From positions 2,724,469-2,788,468 of the forward strand of contig JADCRB010000035.1 of the NCBI GenBank assembly GCA_021464245.1: a stretch of DNA of 64,000 nucleotides. Reading direction: 5' to 3'. Under the pieces are notes generated by a model, which saw only the letters and a list, made by a program, of their open reading frames with translations, had not been told where the DNA came from and did not search any database. Both the position numbers and the translations under genes were made by a program. Shown piece after piece: positions 12,101 to 24,095 of this stretch (its first letter is position 1; each line of letters starts with the position of its first letter). The stretch is from Carallia brachiata (Eukaryota > Streptophyta > Magnoliopsida > Malpighiales > Rhizophoraceae).

Positions 12101-14919
12101 ATTTTGCATGTCAGTTTTGAGTACTTAGATGCAATCATCTAACCTTCTTTTTCCTTGGAGGCCAGTTGTAGTATGTTCATTCTGTTAAACAAACATAATT
12201 AGATATTTTGAAGTAGCATTTCCTTCACAAATATTCTTTGGTGTACAATTAGGTTATTCAGTCGATGTTCAATGTGTAACTTCATATAATTTATTCATTT
12301 TGAGAGGTACGTGTGCACTCCACAATTCTGTTTCTACCTTGATGTTAGACGGCCTCTTACACGTCAATGTGTTATAATATGACCATACATTTGAGTGTGT
12401 TGTAGTAAGACCATATGCTCTTTAAATTTCCCAGGATTAAAGAATACTTTGTGGGCGGTATGATAATGCAAGATATCATCATCCAAGCAACAGTTTTCCA
12501 CAGAACTTATTCTTATTTTACTTTTTATTCCCTTTCCTCATGGTCCCCTGGTTTCAGTGCCTTGGAAGATATTTTTGATTAGTTCTTTTTGTCAGTTATA
12601 CTGATGCATATTCACTTTCAGTTGGAGAAAGAGGCCATTGCTAAAGGTGTTCCAGTGGGACAAACTCTTGACATAGACATTCCACCTCCACGACCAAAAA
12701 GAAAACCCAGCAATCCTTATCCTCGAAAGATGGGGGCATGTCCTGCTGCAACACAGGTGGGAGGAAAAGAAGCAAAACTTTTGAATTCAGTTACTCGTCA
12801 ACATGGGAAGCAAGTGCTGGATTTGGAAAAAGAACCACTTCCTGAGGTGAATGTTTCTTGTTTCTTCTCTATTTCTCTGACAGTTATTTTTTCCACTTTC
12901 ATCTTAAACTTTCTTATGTACATTATTCAGAAATCCAATGGAGACAAGAAGCCAACACATGCCAAAGAAAACCAGGATGAGAATTGCTCAGGAGCGTTTA
13001 CTCTTCTCCAAGAAACTCCCTGTTCCTTCTTGTCTTCATTGAACCAGAATTTAACAACAAACGAGGTGCTCAGAAAATCAAGTTCCTCCTGGGAGTTTGT
13101 ACCTTCGATGAAGGAAATAGTAAATCCCGATGCGACTAAGGAATCCTATCTCACTATTCAGCTTGTAGAAAAACAGGAACTGGATACAGCTGAAAAGGCT
13201 GTTCAGGACAATGGCACTGTCAAAGCTTCAAAGCTTGAGAATTCTTGCCCTTTGAATGAAAAAGAACAGGTTCAAGGCAGCAAATCACATGAATTCATTA
13301 TGGCATCGCCAACAGACGACTTGCAAGTGATGCAGAATTTTCCAAGGCATGTCCATGTGCATGTTTTGGATGGGAGCTTGGGATCTTGTACGCAAACTTC
13401 TCCCTCAGATTTAACATTCCAGGACTGTATATTGCCAATGGGTGAAGCTCGCTCGCATCCAAACGCTTACTTACATCCAGCTGTATCCAATACTTCTGAA
13501 CATCAAAGTAATACATTGCAATCTTCTACTCATCAACCATATACAGCGTTTCCATCACCCTTTAGCGCAGCTCCGCCTAACCAAAATGACTATAGATCAT
13601 TTATGCATCTCTCCTCCACATTTTCAAGTCTTATTGTGTCTACTCTGATGCAAAACCCTGCAGCCCATACTGCAGCAAGCTTTGCAGCTACCTTTTGGCC
13701 CTATGCAAATTTTGACAGTTCTGCAGATTCTCCGACATCTGCCCAAGGCGGTCCTCTATGTAGGCAGATGATTTCTGCTCCTAGTATGGCAGCTATTGCT
13801 GCAGCTACTGTAGCAGCAGCAACCTCTTGGTGGGCAGCCCATGGTCTACTTCCCTTGTGTGCTCCTCTACATGCTGCCTTTACCTTCCCTCCTGCATCTG
13901 TAACTGCAGTTCCAATAGTGGATACCGGTGAAGTTCATGAGAAGAAGCAAGAAGGAGGGGAAACAACTCCTGATATTCCTCTGCAAGATCAACAACTGGA
14001 GCCAGAACAGTGTGAAGCTTTAGGAGCTCAAAATTCAGCTGCCAAATCACCAACCACACCATCATCAGATTCTGAAGAGATTGGAAATCCAAAGGTACAT
14101 ACAGGATCAAGTGCTACTGCTTATGAGAATACTAAAGCAGCAGCACCTGAGACCCATAATTCAAGCAAAACAAAAAGCAGAAAACAAGTTGATCGTTCTT
14201 CATGTGGTTCCAACGCAGCTTCTAGCAGTGAAGTTGAGACAGATACATTACAGAAGGATGAGAAAGGCAAGGAAGAACCAAAAGAAGCTGATGCAAATCA
14301 TCCGGCTGCTGATACTAGTGGTCGTCGTAGCAGAACTTGTAGCAGCACAAGCGATTCGTGGAAGGAGGTCTCTGAAGAGGTATTAAAATGATTTTCTTTT
14401 TGGATAAAACTTTAGATGCTCTAGTATACTGGAAGATATAGCTTATTGTGATTACATTGTGGATCTGCATACATTTCTACTCCTCTTATGGCCTTAATGT
14501 CTCAGGGGCGATTGGCTTTTCAAGCACTCTTCTCCAGAGAGGTATTACCTCAAAGCTTCTCAACTGCACATTATCTAAAGTGTAAAGCCTGCCAGAAAAA
14601 CAATGATGAAAATGACAAGGAAGCTGCCAATGTGAGAGATGGAGATGCATCAATGTTGGATCTCAATAGCGAAAAAAATGCACCCTGCTCTTGCCATCAA
14701 GACACAGAGGAAAATGCATGGCGTAGATTTGAAAGTAAGGGAGAGGAGGGCCTACTGACAATTGGACTTGGGTATGGAAAGATTAAGGCTCGTCGAACAG
14801 GATTTAAACCTTACAAAAGATGTTCAGTGGAAGCCAATGAAAGCAAGATGGTGACTGGTAGCAGTCAAGGAGAGGAGAAAGGCCCCAAAAGGATACGTTT
14901 GGAAGAGGCCTTAACGTGA
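9155..14919 (+). CDS. LHY: LHY/CCA1-like circadian clock Myb transcription factor
   Basis: Morning-phased nuclear repressor of the plant clock; family members bind evening elements in TOC1/PRR5-type promoters. Coding exons: 9155-9193, 9472-9583, 9798-9859, 12622-12846, 12931-14379, 14506-14919, all GT-AG and in phase, giving about 766 residues. The start MDTHSSGEDL matches the LHY N terminus. The single Myb domain covers residues about 22-71 and has the SHAQKFF signature at 63-69. It is followed by the proline-rich IPPPRPKRKPSNPYPRK segment typical of LHY and CCA1. A Ser/Ala/Gln-rich middle and the conserved GRLAFQALFSREVLPQSF block near the C terminus favour LHY over other RVE proteins. Length is near that of tree LHYs and longer than Arabidopsis LHY. 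The 2.76-kb intron 3 holds most of the non-coding length. Its 3' end faces the ATG1 gene. Confidence 0.95.
9245..9362 (-). repeat. SINE-like repeat in LHY intron 1
   Basis: On the minus strand there is an A-box-like GAGTGGTGAAAGG followed by a B-box-like GGGTTCGAACCC, the layout of a tRNA-derived SINE head. A related copy lies in a pyrophosphatase intron (27662-27760). Family assignment is inference. Confidence 0.5.
9860..12621 (+). other. Large intron 3 of the LHY-like gene
   Basis: 2762 bases from GT at 9860 to AG at 12621, between the SHAQKFF exon and the exon starting LEKEAIAKG. It is AT-rich and contains a tRNA-like tandem duplication at 11947-12064. I see no nested gene. Confidence 0.9.
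11947..12064 (+). repeat. tRNA-like segment with a 44-bp tandem duplication
   Basis: GGCCGCATGGTCTAGTGG resembles a tRNA/SINE A-box. It is followed by two 44-bp units (11977-12020 and 12021-12064) differing at about five positions. The unit includes a degenerate B-box (AAGGGTTTCAGTAC). It does not look like a functional tRNA gene because the acceptor stem cannot be formed. Confidence 0.5.
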
Positions 14920-15422
14920 CACTTGATATTGCATGCTTGAACAAAGGAAGATCTTTGTTATGCATGTATTCCCCTAATTCTGCCCACTTGTCTATATTTC
15001 TTTCCTGTTTGAATTAGAGTTATCTGCAATTCACGAAACTTGTCGTGCCAGCTTGTGTGTACTATATTCTCCGCATTAGCTCATTTACTTATGCAACTGC
15101 AATTAAAAACTCCATTGAGTAGGCTTTGATAAGATACATTAAGTATTAAATGGTCCATGATAATTCATTCATGGATATTTTCTACATCTCTGTTTGCTTC
15201 CGTTGGCGTTCTTTTTTTTTTTTGTTTTTGTGGTGGCCTTTTCTTGGTTGGTTAGTTCCAGTAGGATCGCTCAAGATTTTCAATCCTACAGACGACTGTA
15301 TTGTAATTGCTCATTGGTTCCATCCTTGTTCCTTCTAATCACATCAGGCTATGAGACAACAAGCGTCCACTTTGCAATTTGCTTCTTGCTTGTTTTGTAA
15401 ATAAATTATGACAAATAAATAG
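14920..15422 (+). other. 3' UTR region of the LHY-like gene
   Basis: Non-coding AT-rich sequence after the TGA at 14917-14919. AATAAA-type signals occur at about 15399-15422. These mark a plausible transcript end about 150 bases from the ATG1 signal on the other strand. Confidence 0.55.
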
Positions 15423-15572
15423 AATCTGCAATCCAGTGGTTTAATTATTTCACGTCTCTATTCAGGTACTTTGCCCAGAAAACCAACAATGATTATATTT
15501 AGGCTATGTATCTGATTATTTTCCTATATCCCGAAAAAATAAGGCTGTTTCTGACGCAAACAAACGCGTGTG

Positions 15573-15578
15573 TTTATT
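15573..15578 (-). terminator. Candidate poly(A) signal of the ATG1-like gene (AATAAA)
   Basis: TTTATT on the plus strand is AATAAA on the minus strand, about 500 bases past the stop codon at 16082-16084. The match is short and could be chance in this AT-rich context. Confidence 0.4.
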
Positions 15579-16081
15579 AAGGCAGCAAGTCACGAGAGCT
15601 CTTACAGCAATTAAGAACTCTTCATAATACTCTGCGAGTTGTCGGAAGTAACTCGTCCAGGAGTAGAAATTTGGTAGAATTGTGTGAGCTTACCATCATA
15701 ACAGGGCTGAAGAAGTTACACTGAACATTAATATGTACAATTTCTGCACATCAAACGAATAAACTTCCTTATTTACACAAATCCCTTGTAACATTGATCA
15801 TTTTGCTTCAAACAGCCTGGTCTGTCAGTATAATATTCTGTACACCAAATAAAACTATCCCTGGTCATGTCAGTGAATAACTACAGCGGGTTTCAACAGC
15901 ATGCAAAGAACAAAAATGCATGCTGCATCTGACCTTGATTTTCAGCACTGTCAGGGTAGTTAGCAACCCAAGGAAAAAAACGTGTCCAGTGCACAAGACT
16001 CCCACAGCTTGGTAGTCGGCATTCAGAAGATGCCATTTCTAAAAATAGCTGTACAGCTTTTGTATGTACTATGCAAGTGAA

Positions 16082-19000
16082 TCAGGGGGAGTGTTTAGGG
16101 AGTCTCTGTAATGCAAGCAAGTGGGATTGGTGAGACTGTAAGTTAGTAATGTAATCTTGGATTCGCTTCTTGTCGGCAGGCGTCAATGAAAATGGAGGGT
16201 TCAGTGGCAGACACGTTGCTTCTCCCACGATAAAAGAAAACAGAAGCATTGCTTTAGAGTAAGAGATTGCCGCACTATCCGTGTTCTTCATATATTCATC
16301 TACCTGGAAGAAGGCCGCAAAGGGTAAATGGACTAGTAAAAGGAATATCAAGATCAATGCTTATAGAACAGAAGAGAATTACTTACAGCACCACTTTTAC
16401 CGATATCAAGTGCTTTTTGGAATATTATTTCCATGGCATCAGGCATCTCAGCAGCTGCTGTAACATATTTTTAAGATACTTTCAGTGAATTGAAAATCCA
16501 GTAACACAGGCAAAGAAATTGGCATGCATAACTAGAAAAATTGATTAAAAGCTCAACCATCAATCTCTTGCAGGGGGCATGATAACTTCTCCGCATGATC
16601 AAAAGCAGCGATGAGCCCTTGCTCCGCCCACTTGCAGGCTGACAAAGGACTAGTAAAATCCTTTTTATCTACTACATCTGTACACCATTCAGTGCTACCA
16701 GGAACAGGTGAAAATTCAGGCGCTGAACTGCTTTCAGGTAATCCGCTTCCTCAGTAGAAGCCAGCCAGGATCTACAAATTTGAAAAGCTTTCTTCCACAT
16801 AGCCAAAACAACTAGTTCAACTGAAAATGATTCCAGAAACAGTCCTGCATTACACTGTAAGCAATAGCAATTACAACCCATACATTACACAAAAGTTTGA
16901 CCAAATACAATAACCATACAGACTCTGCAATAGAGACCTTGACAAAGTAATGGTTGGGTTTTGTCATGATACCACAGAAGTATTATTCAGGGACCAAAAA
17001 CAATGATTTCCATTAAAAAAGAATTGGGCACATGCTAACACGCTAAACATACATTCTACTCCACAAATATGAGAGCCTACAAAATATACTCCACAAAATA
17101 ACAATGCAATGTTGGACATGGAATTTGACAACTAATGAACACAAAATTTCAACTCAATATTTAATGCATTCTAAATGTCAACTGATTAAATGAAAATTTC
17201 AACAAGAGGGCAACCAGTTTGGCAGAAATGCTAATGAACCAACCTTTTCTTGGGCTAGTTCTGCAATTGCCCCTATGCATTGACATAACAATTGGAGCCT
17301 GCTTGAGGGATGCAATGTTGCGCATGATGCAACAAGTGAATCTGATCCAATGACTTGAGTATTCTCAGCACTATTGACAGAAATAGTGGCAAACTCCTTT
17401 GTTTCCATAGCGGCTGCTATACCAGTGTCATTTTGCTTTGTAAGGCACACAGAAACCATGGTAGTGGAGTCATGTTGAATGGATGTGCCAAGGTAATACG
17501 AGAAATTCTCCATTGAAGCAGAATGACGATTAACAACAACATAATCTTCCATCAATTCAGCAACTACATGGGCAAGACAAAATCAGCACTTACAAAGAAA
17601 GTAAAAGCTTAAATGGCAAGAACTGCAAACAAAAATAAAAACAAATAGGAAAGTGGGCCAGACTTCCAAACTTACTTGACAAACATTGATTCCCATCAAC
17701 CGAGTTCATCACCCTATCGCGTGAAACATTCTCTACGGAACCATGAAAACCTCTAGTGCATGATGTACTTGCATGATCTTTTCCATCCACTACTATATTG
17801 TCAATGTCATGTATGGATGAACCAGTGAACTTCGAAGTTCTGGAGACTGAGCACATGAGATTCTCTGAAATCAACTGGGACTTCTTAACAGAAGCAGGGG
17901 AATCAAACAGCTCAATCAGCGTACTCATTTGAGGAAGTAAGGAAGACTGCTGAACATCCACCATTGGCCTACATAGTTAACCGTTTTAATTGATCCAAAC
18001 AGAAAGCACAACAATACAGAAAATTCATCCAAGATATGGGACTTATAAGCTAATGCAGGTTACCTTACTGGGAAAAAAAAAAAATTCAGCTTGCCTTCGG
18101 AAATTACCTTGGCTCCCCGAGGAACTTGTGATTGAAGAAATCTTTGAATGTTAATCTCTCAACTGCATGTTAAATAATCTTGTTCATGGAAGCCTCATGG
18201 ATGAGTTAAGCAAAGTTAACCACTAAAAACCTAGTCTCTGACATTATTGAGCTTAACTTATAACTCACCTAAACTACCAGCAAGCACATATAGCAAGCAC
18301 GCACAAAAATGGCACCATAGTAATCAGTACCTGGGTTTTTACGCAAAAGACTTCTGCACAGGTCCACGCAATCTGGATGTAACACATCTAAAGCACCTTG
18401 TGGAAATTGCAGCTCAGTGGATGTCAAAATGTTTTGGAAAAGCTGCATACAGTGAAGAGGCTATGTGAATGAATTGTAGCATTGAAAATTGTGAACTTTG
18501 ATTTTGCTAGCTCTAATTCTGGCCTTAAGCTCGTAATGCATCGGAAATCTCATGGTAATTCCAAAATTCTTCCACAAACCTGGAATTGATTATTACCCTC
18601 GAATGGTGGCTTTCCAGTCACCAGCTGGAATAGAATCGCACCCACACTCCACAAGTCAGCCTGCGCATGTTATTCAATCATGCTAAAGAAAGTGCAATAA
18701 AGGCAGTAGCTACTTAATCACTCTCATTTGGATAGATCTCTAGTTGCGTCACCTTTGCATCATACTTTTGGTTTTTAATAATCTCTGGAGCCATGTACAA
18801 TGGTGAACCACAGAGTGTATCAGCCAAACCTTGGGGCATCAAGGACCTGGCATAAGGGTAAGTCAAGGAAATGACCAAATTTAGCAACACACATAGTACA
18901 TCAATTGGTATTCTAGTATTCAGTGGGCAGAACTAAAAAGACTTTCTGGAAATTACTCGATGAAGCAGACAAAATGTTTTGAGTGAACTTGCGTTTTCTA

Positions 19001-20668
19001 GACTACAATAACAAACTCAACAAACTTATTTCCATAAGCTATTCAAAAATGAATATTTTTGGATCATAAAATTACTATAAACTTTCCATGTCTTCCCCAT
19101 GCCAAGAACCGAAAATTGAAACGTTCTCATTCAATCAGTTTTGGCTGTTACACACATGGTTTTAAGAGTTCAAATTATCCAATCCAAAAGTTAAACAAGT
19201 CAAAATTTCTGCACGTCCCACCGTCGTCCACTTTGAAGGCCAAACCAAGCAAATAATTAAAAATGGCCATCTCGAGCATCGTCGAGTATCTCAATCCCAT
19301 ATGACCTTTCTATTCGAATAATATATGATGGCAATTATCTAGAAAGCATTGGAAAGACCATGCACATCAGTGGGAGTAGTGGCTAGCATTATAGGTCGTT
19401 GGGCAGCTGAAATCATAGCAAACATTTCCAGATACTGTGAGGCTCAGTGGTATTTTTGACAAAAAAGATAGAGCCAAAAAAAAAAACAAAAAGAAACAAA
19501 AACAATAATAATAATAAACAGAACATTTAAAAAGCTACCAAAACATTCTTACCTTGCAAAACCAAAATCCCCTATCTTCAGCTGTGGGATTGTTTTATGT
19601 GATGACAAAAGTAGGTTCTGCAAGTAAAAATTAAACTTCCCATTCAGCTTCAGTGATACACAGTACCTTAAACGAAGGAATTATAACAACCACATAAGGA
19701 GGCCAAAATTAAAATTTCGGAATAAAGCCATTATCAGACCTAAGATAAATCTTAATACCTGCGGTTTTAAGTCCCTATGTATGAGATGATTTCCTTGAAG
19801 CACTTGAAGTCCCGCAGCTACAAAATGCATCCACAACAGATAAAGCAAGTTTAAGGTCTCCGATTCTTTGGCTCCTGTTCAACTATTTACAACCTCCCCA
19901 CCCGGCTGTCCATTTAATTATCGGGTTGCATTAAAAGCCCATTTTCCCTCATCCCTTACAGCCTTAATCCAAGTTGAACGACTTTAAAACATAGTTTTTA
20001 GTTAAACAGAGAGTAAAATTCAAAGCAGACACTAATTACAGTACACGGTTCAACAGCACATTCACCCCACCAATCATCTAAAAAAGTGTTTCAAAGACTA
20101 AAACATTTTTTTTTTCTTTTTTTAGCAATGACAGACCATAATTGAGCAACAACAGAAAATTCAAAGCAAAAAATGAAAATTGATGATAAATTACAATACC
20201 CAATTGACGCATAAAGTGCCTGGCAACAGCCTCCGATACTTTGCCGTGCCGTTGAATATACGCCGCCAGATCACCTCCATCACAGTACTCCAACACCAGA
20301 TATATCCTCTCCTCAGTCTACTACCCACACAAGCAACGCGTTCAACCCCAACAAAAAAACAAAAACAAAAAAACAAGAATCAACCTTAATTCTTGAAAAT
20401 TGACAACAATTACCAGAGAAACTAGTACCTCGATGGACTCGAAGAGGCGGATAACGTTGGGATGATTGATAGTACTGAGAATGGAAATCTCCTTATGCAA
20501 ATTCTCATTGACCTTCCGGGTAAGCAGTTTCTTGTCGATCTCCTTGACGGCGACTTCCATGCCGGACTGCCGGTGCTTGGACCGCCAAACCACGGCGAAC
20601 GAACCGGACCCGATTCTCGGGCCCAGTACGTAGTCTCCGATTAACCGGGCCCCCTGGCCAAGATCCAT
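16082..20668 (-). CDS. ATG1: ATG1/ULK-type autophagy serine/threonine kinase (one apparent frameshift)
   Basis: Kinase of the ATG1-ATG13 complex that starts autophagosome formation. Exons, transcript order: 20429-20668, 20200-20317, 19759-19817, 19553-19617, 18753-18846, 18580-18660, 18331-18442, 18108-18162, 17676-17968, 17244-17563, 16558-16854, 16387-16457, 16082-16303. The start [20 protein letters not shown], the Gly-rich loop GSGSFAVV, Lys42 in [17 protein letters not shown] at 133, DFGFAR at 156 and APE at 180 make an intact kinase domain. The C-terminal part ends in [15 protein letters not shown], as in plant ATG1. About 675 residues once the frame is followed. In exon 11 the reading switches frame near 16746: upstream [11 protein letters not shown] and downstream [12 protein letters not shown] lie in different frames, and the exon is 297 bases where 298 would fit. 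I suspect a missing A in a short A run. Exon 12 has a CAGCAG double acceptor. Confidence 0.93.
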
Positions 20669-21060
20669 TCTTTAATTTCGAAACCCACCACCCACGACCA
20701 CCACAACTACTACTGGTCTTTCATTCTATCTGCGAATAATTTCTCCATTGTTTTTTTTTTTTTTTTTGAGCCCAAGAACAATTATTTGTTGGGTTTAGTG
20801 ACAAAAGAGAAAGAGAAAGAAAAGCGAAGGCGTGGAACGATGATAGTCACAGAGAGTGACAGGAGATGGATTAAAAAGATAGATTAAAAAGATTAGATAA
20901 ATATAATGGCTGGTGTTGTTGGGTTGGTTGTACTACGAATGATTTTTAATTATTCTATTTTCGTGTATACAAGACGCCGAGCGAAACCTACAGTGATAGA
21001 CACACAGAGTCATAGAGGTAGAGAGAGACAGAGAGAGAGAGAGAGAGAAGGTGCTATTGC
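20669..21060 (-). promoter_or_regulatory. 5' leader and upstream region of the ATG1-like gene
   Basis: Immediately upstream of the ATG at 20668 on the minus strand. It contains a poly-T/A run (20751-20768) and a GA/CT simple repeat at 21022-21050. No TATA box or known autophagy element was recognised. Confidence 0.4.
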
Positions 21061-22851
21061 TGAGCACCCAAGACTGGACCAACGAGCATCTTTTCAAAAA
21101 GAGAGAATTTTTGGAGGAGGATTGGCTTGGATGATCACGTTTTGCTGCGTTTTTTTTTGTTTTTTTTGACTCATTCTTTAGGCAAAGGAGGTATGAAATT
21201 ATAAATAAATTATATTTAAAAAAAATCACTTTTCTACTATTTGATGTTATGGGTCTAAATTGTTAAATATCATTAATAAATTGTACAGTCACTTAAATAG
21301 TATTTAAAATATGATTATGTAGTTTTCACATTTTTTATGAGATTAAAAATTAAGACTTTCAAAATAAAATTATTAAGTTATTCAAAAAAATAAAATCTTA
21401 AGTTTAAATCATTCGGTATCTCTTAAAAGACTCATTTTATTTTTTCAATTAACATTTAGTAGATTAAAATTGTTGAGATGATTTCAAATTATATAGTGCA
21501 AAAACAACGAAAATAACTGAAATATAAAAAATGTAACTTCACTCAAATATAAATAAATAAATTACTCTATCCTCAAACTTAAAATTCTGAAAATAAAAAA
21601 AATTCTGAGAAAATTTTTTACTCTTTTTTTTTAAATGGTTGTTGTACTGTTTAACTCAAAATAACCTTTAATTAATTGAAGATGTTAATTGATAGTCAAT
21701 GAACTTAATTGCATCAAAATATAATTTTTTTTTTAATGAATGAAATTTATGAATTTTCATCTTATTGAATGATAGAGTTGTCAAATTGAACCATAATATA
21801 AATTGAATAGTATTTATTTGTGACTAGATGATCACCGGGTACAATTTTGAATATTTAAATTTTAAAATATAAGAATTATTTATTATCATCTTTTAATTGC
21901 CACGAAATAAAAAATCTTTTGTATTAGTGATGACAACTATAAATGTAAATTTTACTTCAACCAACATTCATCTGAAGTTTTCATAATTTCTTCTAAAGAA
22001 ATTGTGCTAAAAAAGTAATGCTAATAAATTTTTATGTAATTTGATTTTTATATTATTTTTTAATTGTTAATTATAAATTACATGTAAATTTGTTTCTTCT
22101 AACTATAAATCTTGGATCTGCTATTGCAAGCGATAATGAATTATTCAATTTGAATGGGTGTGCTCCTTCTCCTTTTTTTTTTTTTTTGTTTGGCATGTCA
22201 TTCATCGTTCAATTTCAATTTTTTTTAAAAGCACAATTTTCAGTATTTTCGATCAACATTTTTTGGGTTGTCTTTTTCGTATTAAATTTTCTGATACTTC
22301 ACCAAATATGTTGTCCAGCGTTCGATGTAGATGTTAGTCACACAAGCAATTAGAAGAGTTAAAAGAAGACTAAGCATTTGTTTGCCTTAACTGCAAGCCA
22401 AGTCATTTAATGATAAAGTCCAAACTCTTATTATTATTATTTTTTATTAAAAAATTCGTTAAGTTATAATCTATACAATAAAAGATAATTTTTACCTTCA
22501 ATTAATCTTATGTCTCTTTCCTCAAAATTTAAATTTTAAAAATTTTAAACTTTAATTATTGAATATTTTTTAAGGAACCGAGTCGACGCTCTTTACCTCT
22601 TTTTATTCCATTAACGCGGATCGAGACCAAGACCAATGCCAAGTCCATGCATTTAACGTCCAGTCGAACATTAAGTTCCGTCAACGCTGTAATGGCCTCA
22701 GCCGTAAGGGACTCTGGAGAAACTGAATCAAGTCGCTTGCCCTTTTTTCAAAAGGACCGAGGACTAAGGATCAGGCCCAAGGCCTTCCCTTTGTGTGTCC
22801 CTTCATCCCACCAGCTTCTAAAAACAGCTGCCACTGCCAAACTTGTGGTAA
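21061..22851. other. AT-rich spacer
   Basis: Low-complexity AT-rich DNA with several A/T runs. A short higher-GC part at 22600-22850 has an open frame but no recognisable domain. No gene supported. Confidence 0.6.
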
Positions 22852-23341
22852 GGTAAAAATTTTAAATTCATGTTTAATATTTGGGTTAAAATTTAATTAT
22901 AAATATGATATTTTTTAAAATAAAATCAGTCTCTAATGTTTTAACTAAAGTCTAATTAATAATACAACATTTTTTTTTTATAAAATCGATTTTCAACGTT
23001 TTTACTGTGGAATAATTCAATATTTTTTTTGTTATCTAACTGCCTAATTTACTAAAAAATATAATATCTGTTAGACCATATCCTCATAGAATACAATGTT
23101 ATTAAAAATATGATATAAGGAAGTGATCTAATAGATGATGTATTTTTTTTATAAATTAGACAGTCAGATAATAAAAAAGTATTGAATTATTCTACAGTAA
23201 AAATATTAGGGACTGATTTTACCAAAAAAAATATTGTATCTTTAATTAGATTTTAATCAAAACGTTGGAGACCTATTTTACCTAAAAAAAATATTATGTT
23301 TATGATTAAACTTTAGTTACCAATTTAAAATTTTAACCTTG
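22852..23341. mobile_element. Foldback element of about 490 bp
   Basis: The two halves are inverted copies almost end to end: CTGTGGAATAATTCAATA near 23003 mirrors TATTGAATTATTCTACAG near 23182, and the outer ends mirror AATTTTAAA blocks. Non-autonomous, no coding content. I could not find a clear target duplication, so the superfamily (Mutator-like is likeliest) is unsure. Confidence 0.75.
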
Positions 23342-23929
23342 ATAAAACAAACCTCAGTTTATTATATCAAAAATAAGATTTTGGTTTTCATTAAAGTATT
23401 CACTAAGATTTAAAGTATGGTTTCAGAATTTCAACTTCTAATAAGACCTAATTTTTTTTAGGGCTATGAGGTATCATCTTATATTTTTATTTTACTCACA
23501 ATAAATAAATAAATTGAAATTCAAATAGTAACGCATGACCAATCTGTCTTAAAATAATACTTATTGGTATCAATCAAGTTATAATTATGGTTATTTCTCG
23601 TGTGTCCGGTAAAAATTCTATTATTATTTCATTCATGGAGATGATTATTACTTACAGTTACAGGGAGAAGAGCCAGAAGGCGATCCGAGTCGAGTCGCCG
23701 TATTGGGCTTGGAAGAATAAATTCGTCAGCAAATAATACACATTTGAGCACATTATTTCATGTGCTTGATGAAGTACTGTAGCCATTACATTACAGGAAA
23801 CAATCTTCCACTTTCTCCAACTCCTATTTGCATTTCTTCCCTCTGGGCCATCCCGATCTTGCCACTTGGATCAATTAGGTTGTTATTCTTGATCCGATTC
23901 CGATCAAAGTGCCCAGATCAATTAGACCT

Positions 23930-24095
23930 TATTCAAGCCTTATCCAGGATAGAGGTTTTTTCTGCAGTTTCACATAGAAATATGGCCTGTCTTGTGTCGA
24001 CTGTGGCTACAAACCACAGGTTTTGTATTGGGTATCCTGCAAATGGTACCCTGGAGGAGCATTTGCATCTCAATAGAGGACAAAAGGTTGCTCTT
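23930..24095 (+). pseudogene. Receptor-like kinase fragment
   Basis: The frame reads IEVFSAVSHRN followed by YPANGTLEEHLHLNRGQK. This resembles the N-lobe of wall-associated or related receptor kinases, from the helix-C region (EV.ILS.V.HRN) to the NGTL..HL segment. The catalytic loop and everything after it are missing, and the part between the two blocks is altered. The surroundings are non-coding, so I treat it as a relic. Exact subfamily not determined. Confidence 0.6.

Noticed and set aside
13298..14386. Other open frames overlapping the long LHY exon
   Set aside because: They are alternative-frame shadows of a 1449-base exon with clear LHY homology in one frame.
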